From Myxacorys chilensis ATA2-1-KO14 (GTDB taxonomy: Bacteria; Cyanobacteriota; Cyanobacteriia; Leptolyngbyales; Leptolyngbyaceae), in the NCBI GenBank assembly GCA_019359275.1, contig JAHHHP010000017.1, positions 1 to 64,000 of the forward strand: a DNA stretch of 64,000 bases. The letters are read 5' to 3'. Position numbers and translations under genes: made by a program. This document shows positions 23,515 through 33,429 of the stretch, piece after piece (position 1 is the stretch's first letter; each line of letters opens with the position of its first letter). A model generated the notes under the pieces. The model had not been told where the DNA came from, ran no database searches, and saw only the letters and a program-made list of their open reading frames with translations.

Positions 23515-23816
23515 ATGAAACCGACTGTGATTTGGATAGTGGCGATCGCAAGCGGCGCAACAGTCGCAAACCTCTACTACAACGAGCCGCTACTTGTGGT
23601 GATTGGGCAAAGTTTTCAAGCTTCAGCCGCCCAAGTCGGATTTATTCCAATGCGCTGTATATCACGTTTTATTTTGTGGGAGGAGCGTTAGAGTCTTACA
23701 TAGGCGCGTATGGTTGGAGCCGCAGCTATTGGAGTGGGGTTTGTGGTTTGAGTTTAGGGCTACTCGCGATCGCATTTGTCGTCTTCTTTCGAGGCAAGCA
23801 GATTGTTTCTTCTTAA
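23515..23816 (+). pseudogene. MFS transporter pseudogene with large internal deletion
   Basis: ATG 23515 opens MKPTVIWIVAIASGATVANL then YYNEPLLVVIGQSF, a typical first helix of a DHA1-type MFS permease, to about residue 48. After GFIPM the frame shifts and the sequence continues as the last helices of an MFS protein in another frame (YITFYFVGGALESYIGAYGW, GLLAIAFVVFF). About 300 residues of the middle are missing. It lies between clpB (divergent) and a DHA2 efflux gene (convergent). Confidence 0.8.
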
Positions 23817-23844
23817 ATTGTCTTCTTAAATTGACTGAGCAACT

Positions 23845-25431
23845 TTAATGGGCAGGCGGCGCTTTTGCTCCTGTTCCTTTACCTAAAAGAAACAGCAATG
23901 GTAATGAACACAGAAATGCAACTCCAACGACCCGAAAAATATCAGCGAATGACAAGACGGCGGCTTGCGTGTTTACGATCTGTTGCAAGACTGCGATCGC
24001 CTGTTGATGAGCCGTTGTCGAATCGCTGCCCTGATGTTGCAGTGCCCCTGTTAGAGCATTCAGCCGTTCATTAGTCGCTGGACTATAAGGACTAAGATCT
24101 GACTGCAACACAAATCGATGAAAGGCTTCACGGCGATCTAGCAGCGTGGTCAGCAGCGCGATTCCGATACTGCCGCCTAGCTGTCGAGTCAAGTTATAAA
24201 ATCCAGATCCTGCTGAGATCAGGTGTTTGGGTAACGATCCTAACGTTGCCAAACTCAAGGGCAAAAACATCAAGACTGTAAACGCGCCTCGTCCGAGCAG
24301 AGGCATAAATAGCTGATCGGCTCCCGTCTGAGGGTTAATATCCGACAGTTGAAACATGACGCCTGCGGTTCCTACTGCCCCCATCGCGATCAGAAAGCGA
24401 GCATCAATTTTGCCCGACACCTTGCCGAGTAAAATCATGACGATCGCAGAGGCTAACGCACCCGGAGCCAGCAATTCGCCCGTCTGAGTAGCCGTGAAGT
24501 GGAGGACGCTTTGCGTAAAAATCGGAACGGCAAACAGTGCGCCGTAAAGCCCCATTCCTACGATCGCTGAGTACACGCTTCCCGCTGCCAGCGATCGATG
24601 CCGCAACACCCGTAAATCCACAGCAGGATAATCTGTACTCAATTCTCGCCAGATAAACAAACCCAATCCCACAGCGCTTGAGAGTGCCAGCGCTACGATT
24701 TCTCCCGAATTAAACCAATCGTTCTTCTCACCCTCTTCGAGAAACGTTTGCAAGCTGCCGACCGCCAGAATCAAAAATCCGATGCCCCACCAGTCCACAG
24801 CTTGATGTTGGGTCGTCTGTTTGTGGTCTTTGGGCAGAAACAGCCAAGACATCACTACTGCTAAAATGCCGAACGGCAAGTTGATAAAGAAGATCCAGCG
24901 CCAGCCTAAACTATCAGTGAGATAGCCCCCTAGCGTCGGACCAATTGCCGGACCTGCAATCACGCCAACCCCAAATACGGCTTGTGCCAGTCCTTGCTCT
25001 GCGGGCGGAAAGGTTTCAAACAAAATTGCTTGCGCCTTGGCTAGCAATCCTCCCCCAAATAATCCTTGAGCAATGCGAGCAAAAATCAGCATGGGCAGAT
25101 TTGCTGAAAGCCCACACACAATAGAAGCTGCCGTAAATCCAACGAGTGAGAAAACAAAGTAAGTTTTGCGCCCGAAATAATCTCCCAACCAAGCGGACAG
25201 CGGAATCATGATGACATTTGCAACCCCGTATCCGGTTACAACCCATCCCACTTCACTGACGGTTGCACCTAAGCTGGCTTGAACCTCCGTGAGAGCAACG
25301 TTAACAATACTGGTGTCAATGACTTCAAGAATTGCACCGAGGGAAGCTGAAAATGCGATCGCCCACTTTAACGGCCCTTGAATATAACCAGCCGGAGAAA
25401 TTGACGCTGGATCAGATAATTTGGATGCCAT
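23845..25431 (-). CDS. DHA2-family multidrug efflux MFS transporter (EmrB/QacA type)
   Basis: 528 residues, about 14 membrane helices. DHA2 hallmarks are seen: LGAILEVIDTSIVNVALTEV (motif D1), GDYFGRKTYF (motif A), GVGVIAGPAIGPTLGGYLTD (motif C) and GWRWIFFINLPFG. It would export drugs or toxic compounds using the proton gradient. A TetR regulator gene lies 110 bp upstream on the same strand, which suggests local control. No EmrA-type adaptor is adjacent. Confidence 0.93.
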   Translation of the reverse strand: MASKLSDPASISPAGYIQGPLKWAIAFSASLGAILEVIDTSIVNVALTEVQASLGATVSEVGWVVTGYGVANVIMIPLSAWLGDYFGRKTYFVFSLVGFTAASIVCGLSANLPMLIFARIAQGLFGGGLLAKAQAILFETFPPAEQGLAQAVFGVGVIAGPAIGPTLGGYLTDSLGWRWIFFINLPFGILAVVMSWLFLPKDHKQTTQHQAVDWWGIGFLILAVGSLQTFLEEGEKNDWFNSGEIVALALSSAVGLGLFIWRELSTDYPAVDLRVLRHRSLAAGSVYSAIVGMGLYGALFAVPIFTQSVLHFTATQTGELLAPGALASAIVMILLGKVSGKIDARFLIAMGAVGTAGVMFQLSDINPQTGADQLFMPLLGRGAFTVLMFLPLSLATLGSLPKHLISAGSGFYNLTRQLGGSIGIALLTTLLDRREAFHRFVLQSDLSPYSPATNERLNALTGALQHQGSDSTTAHQQAIAVLQQIVNTQAAVLSFADIFRVVGVAFLCSLPLLFLLGKGTGAKAPPAH

Positions 25432-25541
25432 GAAGAACTCTGAGAGGAAAGGTAAGAATCAAAAATGAACAAATCGGTGAATGAAACTTGAGGAACGGTG
25501 TCCTTGCTTACGTTGACTTCTCAGTGTCTAAGATTTCTCGT

Positions 25542-26183
25542 CTAAGATTTTTCAACGTCTAAAGGAGTCACAAATGCGGCAGAAGAGGCACTCACTCCCC
25601 GAACAAACAGATCAACACACTGATCGATGTAAGTCTCTCGGCTGTAATCCAAGGGTATTGAAGCTGCACTTCGCCGTAGCATTCCCGCTAGTAGCATTCC
25701 GGTAAACGAATCGACAGCAGCAGCTAAATCAAGATCAGCCCGAACCGTGCCATTGCCTTGTCCTTGCTGAAGATAAACAATTAGCTTTTCACGCAACCCT
25801 TGAGCCGCTTCCTGTAAGATTTGTCGCGCCGCTTCTGGATGCCGTCTCGCTTCCCCAATAAACGTGCGAACGAGGTCTTCATGGGCTTCTAGAGTGTTAT
25901 TGAACAACCAAGCGTAATGCTTTAAGTCAATAAAAAGATTCTGCGTCCATTCATCTTGATTCGTCAGTGCCTCTATTTGCAGCGCACTCACATGTTGCAC
26001 AACAGCTTCAAGGAGTTGCTCTTTGCTCTGAAAGTGTCGAAATAGCGTGACTTCATTCACACCCGCAACTCGTGCGATTTCGCGGGTTGTCGCTCCTGTG
26101 ATCCCCGCCTGTGCAAACACTTTAAGGGCAGCGTCTAACAGGCGATCGCGAGTTTGTTCACGTTTGGAGCGAGTCTTTTCCAT
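25542..26183 (-). CDS. TetR-family transcriptional regulator
   Basis: 213 residues. The N-terminal HTH (residues 8-55: TRDRLLDAALKVFAQAGITG, TTREIARVAGVNEVTLFRHF) is typical of TetR. The C-terminal ligand-binding half resembles the TetR_C domains found with efflux genes. It lies directly upstream of the DHA2 transporter on the same strand, so it probably represses that gene and itself. Confidence 0.93.
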   Translation of the reverse strand: MEKTRSKREQTRDRLLDAALKVFAQAGITGATTREIARVAGVNEVTLFRHFQSKEQLLEAVVQHVSALQIEALTNQDEWTQNLFIDLKHYAWLFNNTLEAHEDLVRTFIGEARRHPEAARQILQEAAQGLREKLIVYLQQGQGNGTVRADLDLAAAVDSFTGMLLAGMLRRSAASIPLDYSRETYIDQCVDLFVRGVSASSAAFVTPLDVEKS

Positions 26184-26342
26184 GATTACTAAACACCGTG
26201 ATTAGTGTGCAAGTGCTTACTTGCATATTAGCTTGAACTACTCACATTTCAGAATGAGCCACTCTAGAATCTGTCCTAAGGGGAATATCTAAATCAGAAG
26301 ATCAGCAGGAGTATAGACGTGTGAGGAGTTAAAGAGCGAATA

Positions 26343-26391
26343 AGAAAAGCCCCTGGAGTCGAAACACGGACAGACGCCCAAGGGCTTTTCT
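26343..26391. terminator. Hairpin in the 26184-26485 gap, probable terminator
   Basis: A perfect 10-bp stem (AGAAAAGCCC with GGGCTTTTCT) with a 29-nt loop lies downstream of the ZIP gene. It most likely ends the ZIP transcript on the minus strand. The loop contains GTCGAAACACGG, so a small RNA ending here is possible but not shown. Nothing else recognised in the gap. Confidence 0.5.
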
Positions 26392-26485
26392 CTTTACTAG
26401 GCATTGTAATTAGCGCAAGGCATAACTTTATAGGAAAGGCTTCGCAAGCTCAAAAGAGTTCTTTAAAGCGAAATCCAGAAGTTTG

Positions 26486-27238
26486 CTAGAGCTTACTTAA
26501 AATAAATGCTGCCAGAAAGCCACACACCGTAATTAGCCCTGCAAAATTGTGCGTGTACTCAAACGCTTCTGGAATCATTGTGTCTGCAATCATCGATAGA
26601 ATTGCGCCCGCCGCGATCGCATTAGTTGCCGCCACCACTTCTACTGAGACATGGCTAAAGACAACGTACCCAAATGCAGATGCTAGTCCAGACAACGCCG
26701 CGATCGCGCCCCAAATGCCAAATACATATTGGATTGATCGCTCCGCTTTCTTCATCCCGGCAGCGCTCGATAATCCTTCTGGGACATTCGATAGAAACAC
26801 CGCCGCCACTGTAACCCAGTTGACCACACCGCCGCTAATCAAACTGACCCCGATCACAATCGATTCAGGAATGCCGTCGAGAAGAGCACCAAGCGCGATC
26901 GCCAAACCGCTTCCTTGATCTTCAGCTTCAGACGGTTGGCGGCTCGTAGAGCGTTTGCGGTGTTTTGCTCCCTGCTTTGCCAAGATCAAATTTGCGATCG
27001 TATAGACTACTGAGCCTGACAGAAAGCCAATTGCTGTAGAGTCAAAACCACCCTCTTTGTAGGCTTCGTCCATCAACTCAAACGCGAGTGCAGAAATCAA
27101 CACCCCTGACCCGAATGCCATGATTCCTGCAATCAGTCGTTGAGGCAACCGCACGAAATAACCGACAAACGCCCCCAGCACTAGTGCCGATCCACCAAGC
27201 AATCCCCAAAGACCTGCAACTAAGGCACTCGATGACAT
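26486..27238 (-). CDS. ZIP-family metal transporter
   Basis: 250 residues, about eight membrane helices with a short His/Lys-rich loop after helix 3 (KQGAKHRKRSTS). The helix with ALLDGIPESIVIGV and the following VFLSNVPEGLSSAAGM carry the metal-site residues typical of ZIP proteins (His replaced by Asp/Asn in places). It would import divalent metals such as zinc or manganese. It is a single gene in this window. Confidence 0.88.
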   Translation of the reverse strand: MSSSALVAGLWGLLGGSALVLGAFVGYFVRLPQRLIAGIMAFGSGVLISALAFELMDEAYKEGGFDSTAIGFLSGSVVYTIANLILAKQGAKHRKRSTSRQPSEAEDQGSGLAIALGALLDGIPESIVIGVSLISGGVVNWVTVAAVFLSNVPEGLSSAAGMKKAERSIQYVFGIWGAIAALSGLASAFGYVVFSHVSVEVVAATNAIAAGAILSMIADTMIPEAFEYTHNFAGLITVCGFLAAFILSKL

Positions 27239-27347
27239 TGTTCTATTTTTACGAATGCCTTGATGATAGGGCTATCGGTGAGCATTAGAATCAATCTAGA
27301 GAGGAGTCTGTGGCAGTTTGTCAGCAGACTCCAGCTTGTACCCCAGC

Positions 27348-29582
27348 CTAAGGCACTGAGATTGGAACTAACGCATTCTCTGGCAAGTATTCTCGATAGC
27401 GTCCCCCTTCTGATAGCACCAGTGCAATTCTCAGCGAAGAATCGGGGGGAACTTGTAAATCTGCCCACGGAACACTAATTTCAACACAGTTACCTACTCC
27501 AACTTGAGCGCGAGTCGCCCGCGAATGCCACGTGAAATGTTCTCCCGCTTCTTGTAACCAAACGGTTTGCGTCAGCAAATTCACGCCAAGATGATGATGA
27601 AATTGATAATTTAGCGGTGCTTCGTTTGGTAAATCGATCAGTGAAATCGGGCTATTGTGCATGGTTTTGTTGGCGTAAAACCACAACACATTCAGTTCGG
27701 GCGGAATTTCTTTGCCCGGTTGCACTCCCGTTTGAAAGTCCAAACGCATATAGAAATTGAGGTGATCAACGCCGTACCATAGCCGTTGAATCGGGCTACT
27801 GCGATGCATCGTGCCGCGTGCGCCACCGACTTCAATTCGTCCAGCTTTATCCCAGTCCTGCTCATCTCCTTGACCATTGATGACAGGATGAATAAAGCCT
27901 TGGGGCGGATGATCTCCCCGTGACGTATGGATTTCTACGGGGCGACGAACATTCTCAGGAATCGGTTCGTTTAAGGCTTGGTACAGGGCAGCAAGGTGTT
28001 CTCGAAAGAGTTGATCGAACATGGCGTCTTGATTGGACGAATGCCCTTCTCCAAACCACCAAAACCAATCTGATCCTTCTGCGGCATAGAGCGCTTCCCA
28101 GGCTTCAGGATTGTTTTCTTCGGTCGCTTCAGGATGATTGGCCAAGGTTTGCCGCGCCGCTGTGAGCAAATCCCAAGCGCGATTTTTAGCAGGATCACCA
28201 ATCCAAGTCGTAAAACTGCCATCGACCCAGGAGCCACTGTGAAGCTGGTCAGCAGGGAGGGTTTCAGTGGGCGGAAATTGCTCAACAAACTCTGAAACAG
28301 TGACCAATTTGATGTCTGGATCGTCGCTGAGAGTTTGATACAGCGTTTCTAAGAACGGCTTGCCATCTTGGGGATAGAACTCCCAGCAATTTTCACCATC
28401 AAGCGCGATCGTCACCAGCCAAGGTTGATCCAACGTTCCGCTACCCGACTTTAAAGAGCGTGCGATCGCTTCGAGCTGTCCGATCAAATCGGTTGCGGCT
28501 CGCTTTGGCTCCATCGCGCTGTAGGTAAAGCCAATCAGATCCGACAGACGGTGATCGCGAAATACGATCGCTAAATCTCCCGCAGATGTCTCTAACCGAT
28601 AAGGACGGTAAAGCAACTGCGGCTCGTACACCGTACCTCGCTCATCTCGATTAAAGAAATGCTTCAACGTCCATCCTAAAACCGCTTCATCAGAACAGAG
28701 CCACTGAAATCCTTGTTTCGCCACGTCCGGCAAGATTGCCGGACTCACAGACTGTTCGGAGGGCCACAATCCACGAGGCGGACAGCCAAACCGATCCTTA
28801 TACATTCCCCACGCTTTTTCTAAGTGGCGGCTCATATCGTCAGGATACTGAAACCGTTCCTGCGGGAGTGCCATTTGTGGAACGGCGACCCGCCCAGCAT
28901 CCGTATCTGCTAAAAGCGGCAAGATCGGATGCGTATACGGAGTTGTTGTGACCTCAAGCTGTCCCGCCTCCTGCATTTTGCGGTGCTGCGGAATAATCCG
29001 ACTCAAAATTTCGCGATGTTTAGCGATAATGCGCTGACGATCGCTTAACGTAAAATCTTTTCCTTTCTGAAGCCAAGCTTCAACTTCTGGATCATCCCAA
29101 AAGAGCGGGTCAATCCATGCCAGGTTATGCCACGCTAACAAATCGCTGTAATCTTGCAGGCTCCAATGCTCTAAGCACCAACTCCGCCCACGATCCTGAT
29201 GCTGTCCATACAACTCTGCGTAGCGCGGATGAGGATCAATCAACGTGTGATGATTGGCATCAAAGAAGTGGTCAGCAATAAATTCTTTTTGCTCCAGGCT
29301 CAACTGTTCTACTGGAGTCAACGTTGTCGTTAAGTATGGGTCAAGCGCTGTACCCGCTACGTAATCCTCAATCTGTAGAATCAGCGATGGCACTAGATTG
29401 ACCGTCTGATGCAGGTTCGGATATCGCTCTAACAGCAATACCAAATCTAAATAATCTTTTGTGCCGTGCAACCGAACCCAGGGCAGACGGTACTGTGAAC
29501 CCATTGCCGAGGAGTTGCTTCGGCTTTTGTAAAGCGGCTGATGCTGATGCCAGATGAACGCAACGTAGAGAGGATGAGCCAT
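27348..29582 (-). CDS. Glycoside hydrolase family 57 protein
   Basis: 744 residues. The N-terminal GH57 motif is FIWHQHQPLY (HQHQP about 12-16). The conserved GLWPSEQSVSPAIL block (about 290) and the catalytic-region segments WLVTIALDGENCWEFY and GSWVDGSFTTWIGD follow. GH57 enzymes act on alpha-glucans, for example amylopullulanase or 4-alpha-glucanotransferase. The C-terminal 200 residues form a beta-rich accessory domain. No signal peptide, so it probably acts on glycogen in the cytoplasm. Confidence 0.93.
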   Translation of the reverse strand: MAHPLYVAFIWHQHQPLYKSRSNSSAMGSQYRLPWVRLHGTKDYLDLVLLLERYPNLHQTVNLVPSLILQIEDYVAGTALDPYLTTTLTPVEQLSLEQKEFIADHFFDANHHTLIDPHPRYAELYGQHQDRGRSWCLEHWSLQDYSDLLAWHNLAWIDPLFWDDPEVEAWLQKGKDFTLSDRQRIIAKHREILSRIIPQHRKMQEAGQLEVTTTPYTHPILPLLADTDAGRVAVPQMALPQERFQYPDDMSRHLEKAWGMYKDRFGCPPRGLWPSEQSVSPAILPDVAKQGFQWLCSDEAVLGWTLKHFFNRDERGTVYEPQLLYRPYRLETSAGDLAIVFRDHRLSDLIGFTYSAMEPKRAATDLIGQLEAIARSLKSGSGTLDQPWLVTIALDGENCWEFYPQDGKPFLETLYQTLSDDPDIKLVTVSEFVEQFPPTETLPADQLHSGSWVDGSFTTWIGDPAKNRAWDLLTAARQTLANHPEATEENNPEAWEALYAAEGSDWFWWFGEGHSSNQDAMFDQLFREHLAALYQALNEPIPENVRRPVEIHTSRGDHPPQGFIHPVINGQGDEQDWDKAGRIEVGGARGTMHRSSPIQRLWYGVDHLNFYMRLDFQTGVQPGKEIPPELNVLWFYANKTMHNSPISLIDLPNEAPLNYQFHHHLGVNLLTQTVWLQEAGEHFTWHSRATRAQVGVGNCVEISVPWADLQVPPDSSLRIALVLSEGGRYREYLPENALVPISVP

Positions 29583-29709
29583 AGATGAAGGGGGATGGGG
29601 TATGGAGTAGGGAATCAGCGCTTACGCAACTAGTAGAGAAACCATCTTCTCGGTTAAGCGACCCGTTTCCTCTACATTTATCCTCCCCATACCCTACACC
29701 CTATCTCGT

Positions 29710-29952
29710 CTACATCACCTGCTCAACTTCAGCAATTTCAGGAATCATTTCCCGCAAGCGACGCTCAAGACCCATTCTGAGTGTCATTGTGGAGCTTGGG
29801 CAAGACCCACAAGCGCCTTGCAGCCGTAACTTTACAATCGGGCCGTCGAGTTCGACAAGCTCGACGTTGCCACCATCTGCCATCAGATAAGGGCGCATCT
29901 CATCAAGAACCGTTTCGACATTTTCGGAAGTTAGTGCATATGTTTGAGACAT
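29710..29952 (-). CDS. nfu: NifU-like Fe-S cluster scaffold (Nfu)
   Basis: 80 residues, the stand-alone NifU C-terminal domain. The cluster ligands are the CXXC in [13 protein letters not shown]. It has the [19 protein letters not shown] start typical of cyanobacterial NfuA/CnfU, which hands [4Fe-4S] clusters to photosystem I and other proteins. Single gene between GH57 and DUF3386. Confidence 0.95.
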   Translation of the reverse strand: MSQTYALTSENVETVLDEMRPYLMADGGNVELVELDGPIVKLRLQGACGSCPSSTMTLRMGLERRLREMIPEIAEVEQVM

Positions 29953-30054
29953 AATTCACCTTTTAGTGTGGACTTGGAATGTGGAGTTGATTTGATCCTA
30001 GCTTGTAGAAACAGCGCTGAATGTAAAAAGACAATGGTTCGTTAAGGTCTAGGT

Positions 30055-30711
30055 TTAAGCCGGAACCGTTGCAGGTTCGAGCAATGCAATGTTTGAGAAC
30101 CCAAATGTTTCGGTCTTGACTTTGCCATCCTGCTCTGTGCGAATCACGCGGCTCGTGAGGACGTAGTAATTGCCGACCTTTTCGTAGTTGTCTTCAAAGT
30201 CGCTTTTTCCGCCCTTCAGTTCGCCCGTTGTGGGATCGCTATAGACCGAATCGTAGCGGTGGGATAGATATCCGCTTCCGGTGTCATGGCTACTATAGGT
30301 GTGAATCGTGACGACAATATCGCGGATGTGACGATGCACTAAGCTCACCTCGTTGTTGTGAACCTTATAGCGATCGCCCATCGATTTTCCTTTGACAAAC
30401 ACCTCAACGGCTCCCGTTTCGTCAGTGTCACCCAGGGTAAAAATATTTTTACCGTGAGTTTCTTCAAAGGAGCGACGAACGCGATGAACAGCAATTTCCC
30501 AAACTTGACCTGCGATCGCTTTCTTCGCGTCTTCATCGTCGGTGCCGCTCACCTCGAACGTGCAGTCAGCATTGATGCGCGCTTTTGCAGTGTAGGTTTG
30601 ATCTCCACTTTCATAAGTGACATCAGCCGTGTAGCCAGGAAAATTGTGATCCCAGGTATAGCGATTCTCGTAGGCAGCACGAAATAATTCACGAGCGTCT
30701 TTTTCGGTCAT
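30055..30711 (-). CDS. DUF3386 family protein
   Basis: 218 residues matching the cyanobacterial DUF3386 family (ARELFRAAYENRYTWDHNFPGY, then YTAKARINADCTFEV). It is a soluble, beta-rich protein with no signal peptide. Function unknown. Start ATG 30711; single gene. Confidence 0.85.
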   Translation of the reverse strand: MTEKDARELFRAAYENRYTWDHNFPGYTADVTYESGDQTYTAKARINADCTFEVSGTDDEDAKKAIAGQVWEIAVHRVRRSFEETHGKNIFTLGDTDETGAVEVFVKGKSMGDRYKVHNNEVSLVHRHIRDIVVTIHTYSSHDTGSGYLSHRYDSVYSDPTTGELKGGKSDFEDNYEKVGNYYVLTSRVIRTEQDGKVKTETFGFSNIALLEPATVPA

Positions 30712-30765
30712 GCAATCTCTCCTTGGTCTGTCTCTTCTAGTTTAAAGACTTTAGGGACAATCCGT

Positions 30766-32583
30766 TTAGGTTGTCACCATTACGGGTTCCTGGTATAGCG
30801 GAATCGTGAAGGTTACGGTCGAACCTAACCCTTCGCCCATGCTGTAGAAGTTCACCACTCCGCCCATCGCTTCAACTAGCTTCTGTGAGATCGCAAGTCC
30901 AAGTCCGGTTCCGCCGTATTGGCGAGTTAGCGATCCATCGACCTGACTAAACGACTGGAATAATTTGTCCTGTTTGTCGAGAGAAACTCCGATCCCCGTA
31001 TCGGCCACTCGGATTTTAACCAAGCCAGGAAGTTCCTGAGTTTGAACGACAACCCGTTTTTTGATCACTTCTGCACTAATTGTAATGCCGCCTTCGTGGG
31101 TGAATTTGATGGCATTGCCGACCAGATTGAGCAAAACTTGTAGCAACCGCTGGTAGTTTCCGTAAAGAATAATTTCATCGTGAGTCGCGGGCTGCTGAAT
31201 TTCAAAACTGAGAAATTTTTGACGGATTTGAGTCCGCGTCATATTCTCTAGCTGTGCCAATAACTCGTCAAGATTGACGGGACTCAGTTCGATCTGCATT
31301 TTGCCCGCCTCGATCTTGGCGATGTCTAGCACATCGTTGATCACTTCAAGCAAATGCATCGCCGATCGGTGAGCTTCTTCTAAAAATTCTCGCTGCTCTT
31401 CGGGATCTTCTGCCATCCCATCTAGAATCAGCTTGAGAAAGCCGATCATGCCATTGAGCGGCGTCCGCAATTCGTGGGATGTATTCGCTAAAAACTCGCT
31501 CTTGAGATGGGAAGCGGCTTCCGCCTGGTGGCGGGCTTCTTCAAGCTCGCGGTGTTTTTGGCGCAAATCAAAGTTGACTCGCTGCAACTCGGTAGCGAGC
31601 GCCTGACTTTCGGCAAACAGACTGGCGTGAGCGATCGCAGTGCCTACCTGATCTGCCAACTCCTGCATAAACTCAATTTCGTCTGGTGTCCATTGGCGAC
31701 TAGGATCACATTGATACATGACAATCAACCCATTCGGCTGCTCTAGATAGTGCGTTGCAACCGCTAAACGAGTTTGAAGGGGTTCGTTAGGTTTAGCTTT
31801 GGCACCTGCGTCTAGGGCTGGAGTGAGGGTTCGGATTGGCTGTAGACGAGTCAGCGCTTGAGTCAGATCCGGCTCCTCTTTGAGCAGAAATTCGGTGTCT
31901 AATAGCGAGTCTAGATTGTCCTGACAATATTCAGCCACCACTCGTACCGTGTCACTGGGTGACTCATAGGGACAGAGAATGCAGCAACTCAAGCCTAAAG
32001 CATTTCCCAAGCCAGTCACGGTTTGCTGCCAAATCGTCGGTAAATCTAGTGTCCGACGAACATTCCACGCAATCTGGGTCAGCAGACGGTGATATCGATT
32101 CGAGGAAATCCCCTCATTTTGACTGAACGGCATGTCCTGAATCGAACAGGATTCACCCTGAGCTTCGCTGGGCGGCGCTCCTAAAGATGGCACTTGCTCT
32201 CCAGTGACCATGACCAAGGAAGCAGAGCCATCGGGAAACTTGACTGGACTCATGACCAGATCGAACAGCAACGTTTGCTCGCCCCACTGAAACAGCCAGC
32301 GAAACTGCTCTGACGTTTGATGAGCGAGGACATGCTGAATGTGATCGAGATACTGAGCGATCGCAAGAGGGCGAAATTCTTTCAGCGCCCCCTCGTGGAC
32401 CCAGCGAAATGACACGAGGGTTGCCGCCGTGTCTTGAATCATGATGAATTCTGCCCCTTCTAAGCCAGAGGTTCCGTCAGAGTTGTACAACGCGCTAATC
32501 GGTTCACCCGACGGCAGAACGGCTTGGGAAGATGCAGCAGAATTGTTCGAGACGGAGTTTGAGGCGTTCACAGAAGTGACCAT
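30766..32583 (-). CDS. Sensor histidine kinase (PAS-like, GAF, HisKA, HATPase)
   Basis: 605 residues. A PAS-like domain (about 40-130) and a GAF domain (about 170-325) lead into a coiled coil and HisKA with the phosphorylated His in [15 protein letters not shown] (about 370). HATPase follows with N box [13 protein letters not shown] box VADTGIGVS and G box [10 protein letters not shown]. No membrane helix is visible, so it is a soluble kinase. No response regulator is adjacent. The signal is unknown. Confidence 0.93.
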   Translation of the reverse strand: MVTSVNASNSVSNNSAASSQAVLPSGEPISALYNSDGTSGLEGAEFIMIQDTAATLVSFRWVHEGALKEFRPLAIAQYLDHIQHVLAHQTSEQFRWLFQWGEQTLLFDLVMSPVKFPDGSASLVMVTGEQVPSLGAPPSEAQGESCSIQDMPFSQNEGISSNRYHRLLTQIAWNVRRTLDLPTIWQQTVTGLGNALGLSCCILCPYESPSDTVRVVAEYCQDNLDSLLDTEFLLKEEPDLTQALTRLQPIRTLTPALDAGAKAKPNEPLQTRLAVATHYLEQPNGLIVMYQCDPSRQWTPDEIEFMQELADQVGTAIAHASLFAESQALATELQRVNFDLRQKHRELEEARHQAEAASHLKSEFLANTSHELRTPLNGMIGFLKLILDGMAEDPEEQREFLEEAHRSAMHLLEVINDVLDIAKIEAGKMQIELSPVNLDELLAQLENMTRTQIRQKFLSFEIQQPATHDEIILYGNYQRLLQVLLNLVGNAIKFTHEGGITISAEVIKKRVVVQTQELPGLVKIRVADTGIGVSLDKQDKLFQSFSQVDGSLTRQYGGTGLGLAISQKLVEAMGGVVNFYSMGEGLGSTVTFTIPLYQEPVMVTT

Positions 32584-32653
32584 TGGATAGCCAGACGCAG
32601 ACCGAAAGCCGATACAGTTAAGCTGTTGCTCACTTTGGCGAGTTAATCACCTA

Positions 32654-32884
32654 CTAGTCATTCCACTCCCCTCGCGGTGGCACGGGTGGATTACGAGGCA
32701 AGGTGCGGGAGAATTCTTCGTCTCGCCGCGACTCGTTGCGTAACCACTGCCGGAGGGCAACCTCGACAACCTTGCTTGGATCGTTAGTAAGGTGCTGAAG
32801 CTGCTCCAGTATATCTGGATCAAGCCGGAGTGAAACTTCAACCTTCTCGTGTGACGTGGGAGATGGATAGGTAGAGTCGTTCAT
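32654..32884 (-). CDS. Small ribbon-helix-helix-like protein
   Basis: 76 residues from ATG 32884. The middle (HEKVEVSLRLDPDILEQLQHLTNDPSKVVEVALRQWL) has the strand-helix-helix pattern of CopG/RHH DNA-binding proteins. A basic, Pro-rich tail follows. It may be an antitoxin without its toxin or a small regulator. A longer upstream frame from 33085 does not look coding. Confidence 0.65.
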   Translation of the reverse strand: MNDSTYPSPTSHEKVEVSLRLDPDILEQLQHLTNDPSKVVEVALRQWLRNESRRDEEFSRTLPRNPPVPPRGEWND

Positions 32885-33429
32885 GGAATCAAGCTTAGGG
32901 TTGTAGTGAGAGATTACCCAAACGCGGATAGACCCACGCTGAGGTGAGAAAACAAGTTGGGAGTACGGAAGAACCGCTGCTTTGACAGACATCACTCGAC
33001 TCGCGGGCAAGTGATTCAGCACCGTGATGCACAAGTTAAAACAAAAGGGGTTAGTTATTCTTAACCTACATCCGCTGGCTCCCACATTAGGTTATTTGAA
33101 TAGATTTAGTCGTTTGGTAGAGGAATACACGCTTAATTGTGCCTATACCTGATTTTTATAGAGTACTCAACAAATCAACCTTCTTTTCATAAATTATTGT
33201 ATTGACAGGTTTCTACATTATCAGAGCAAAATAAAACAGAAGCAGCACAGCGTTTTTTATAGTGCTCTAGACTCCCATACTTTGCTGAAGAAAGCATTAA
33301 AATATCTTAAACGTAGGCTTCCTTGTCTCGGTTACTCTAGCCATTCTCTGGCGCTTGGCATTGCTGACCCATTTAGGCTTAGGCTGTTGTCATTCCGTTC
33401 TTAATCGCCGCTACCTAAACCCTCGATTT
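32885..33429. other. Intergenic region upstream of lepA
   Basis: The gap holds the promoter region of lepA, including a TTGACA-like hexamer near 33204. I see no RNA gene or other coding sequence here. Confidence 0.4.

Noticed and set aside
26343..26391. Yfr2-type small RNA
   Set aside because: The GAAACA-like loop is suggestive, but the conserved Yfr2 motif could not be confirmed by eye; kept as a hairpin/terminator only.
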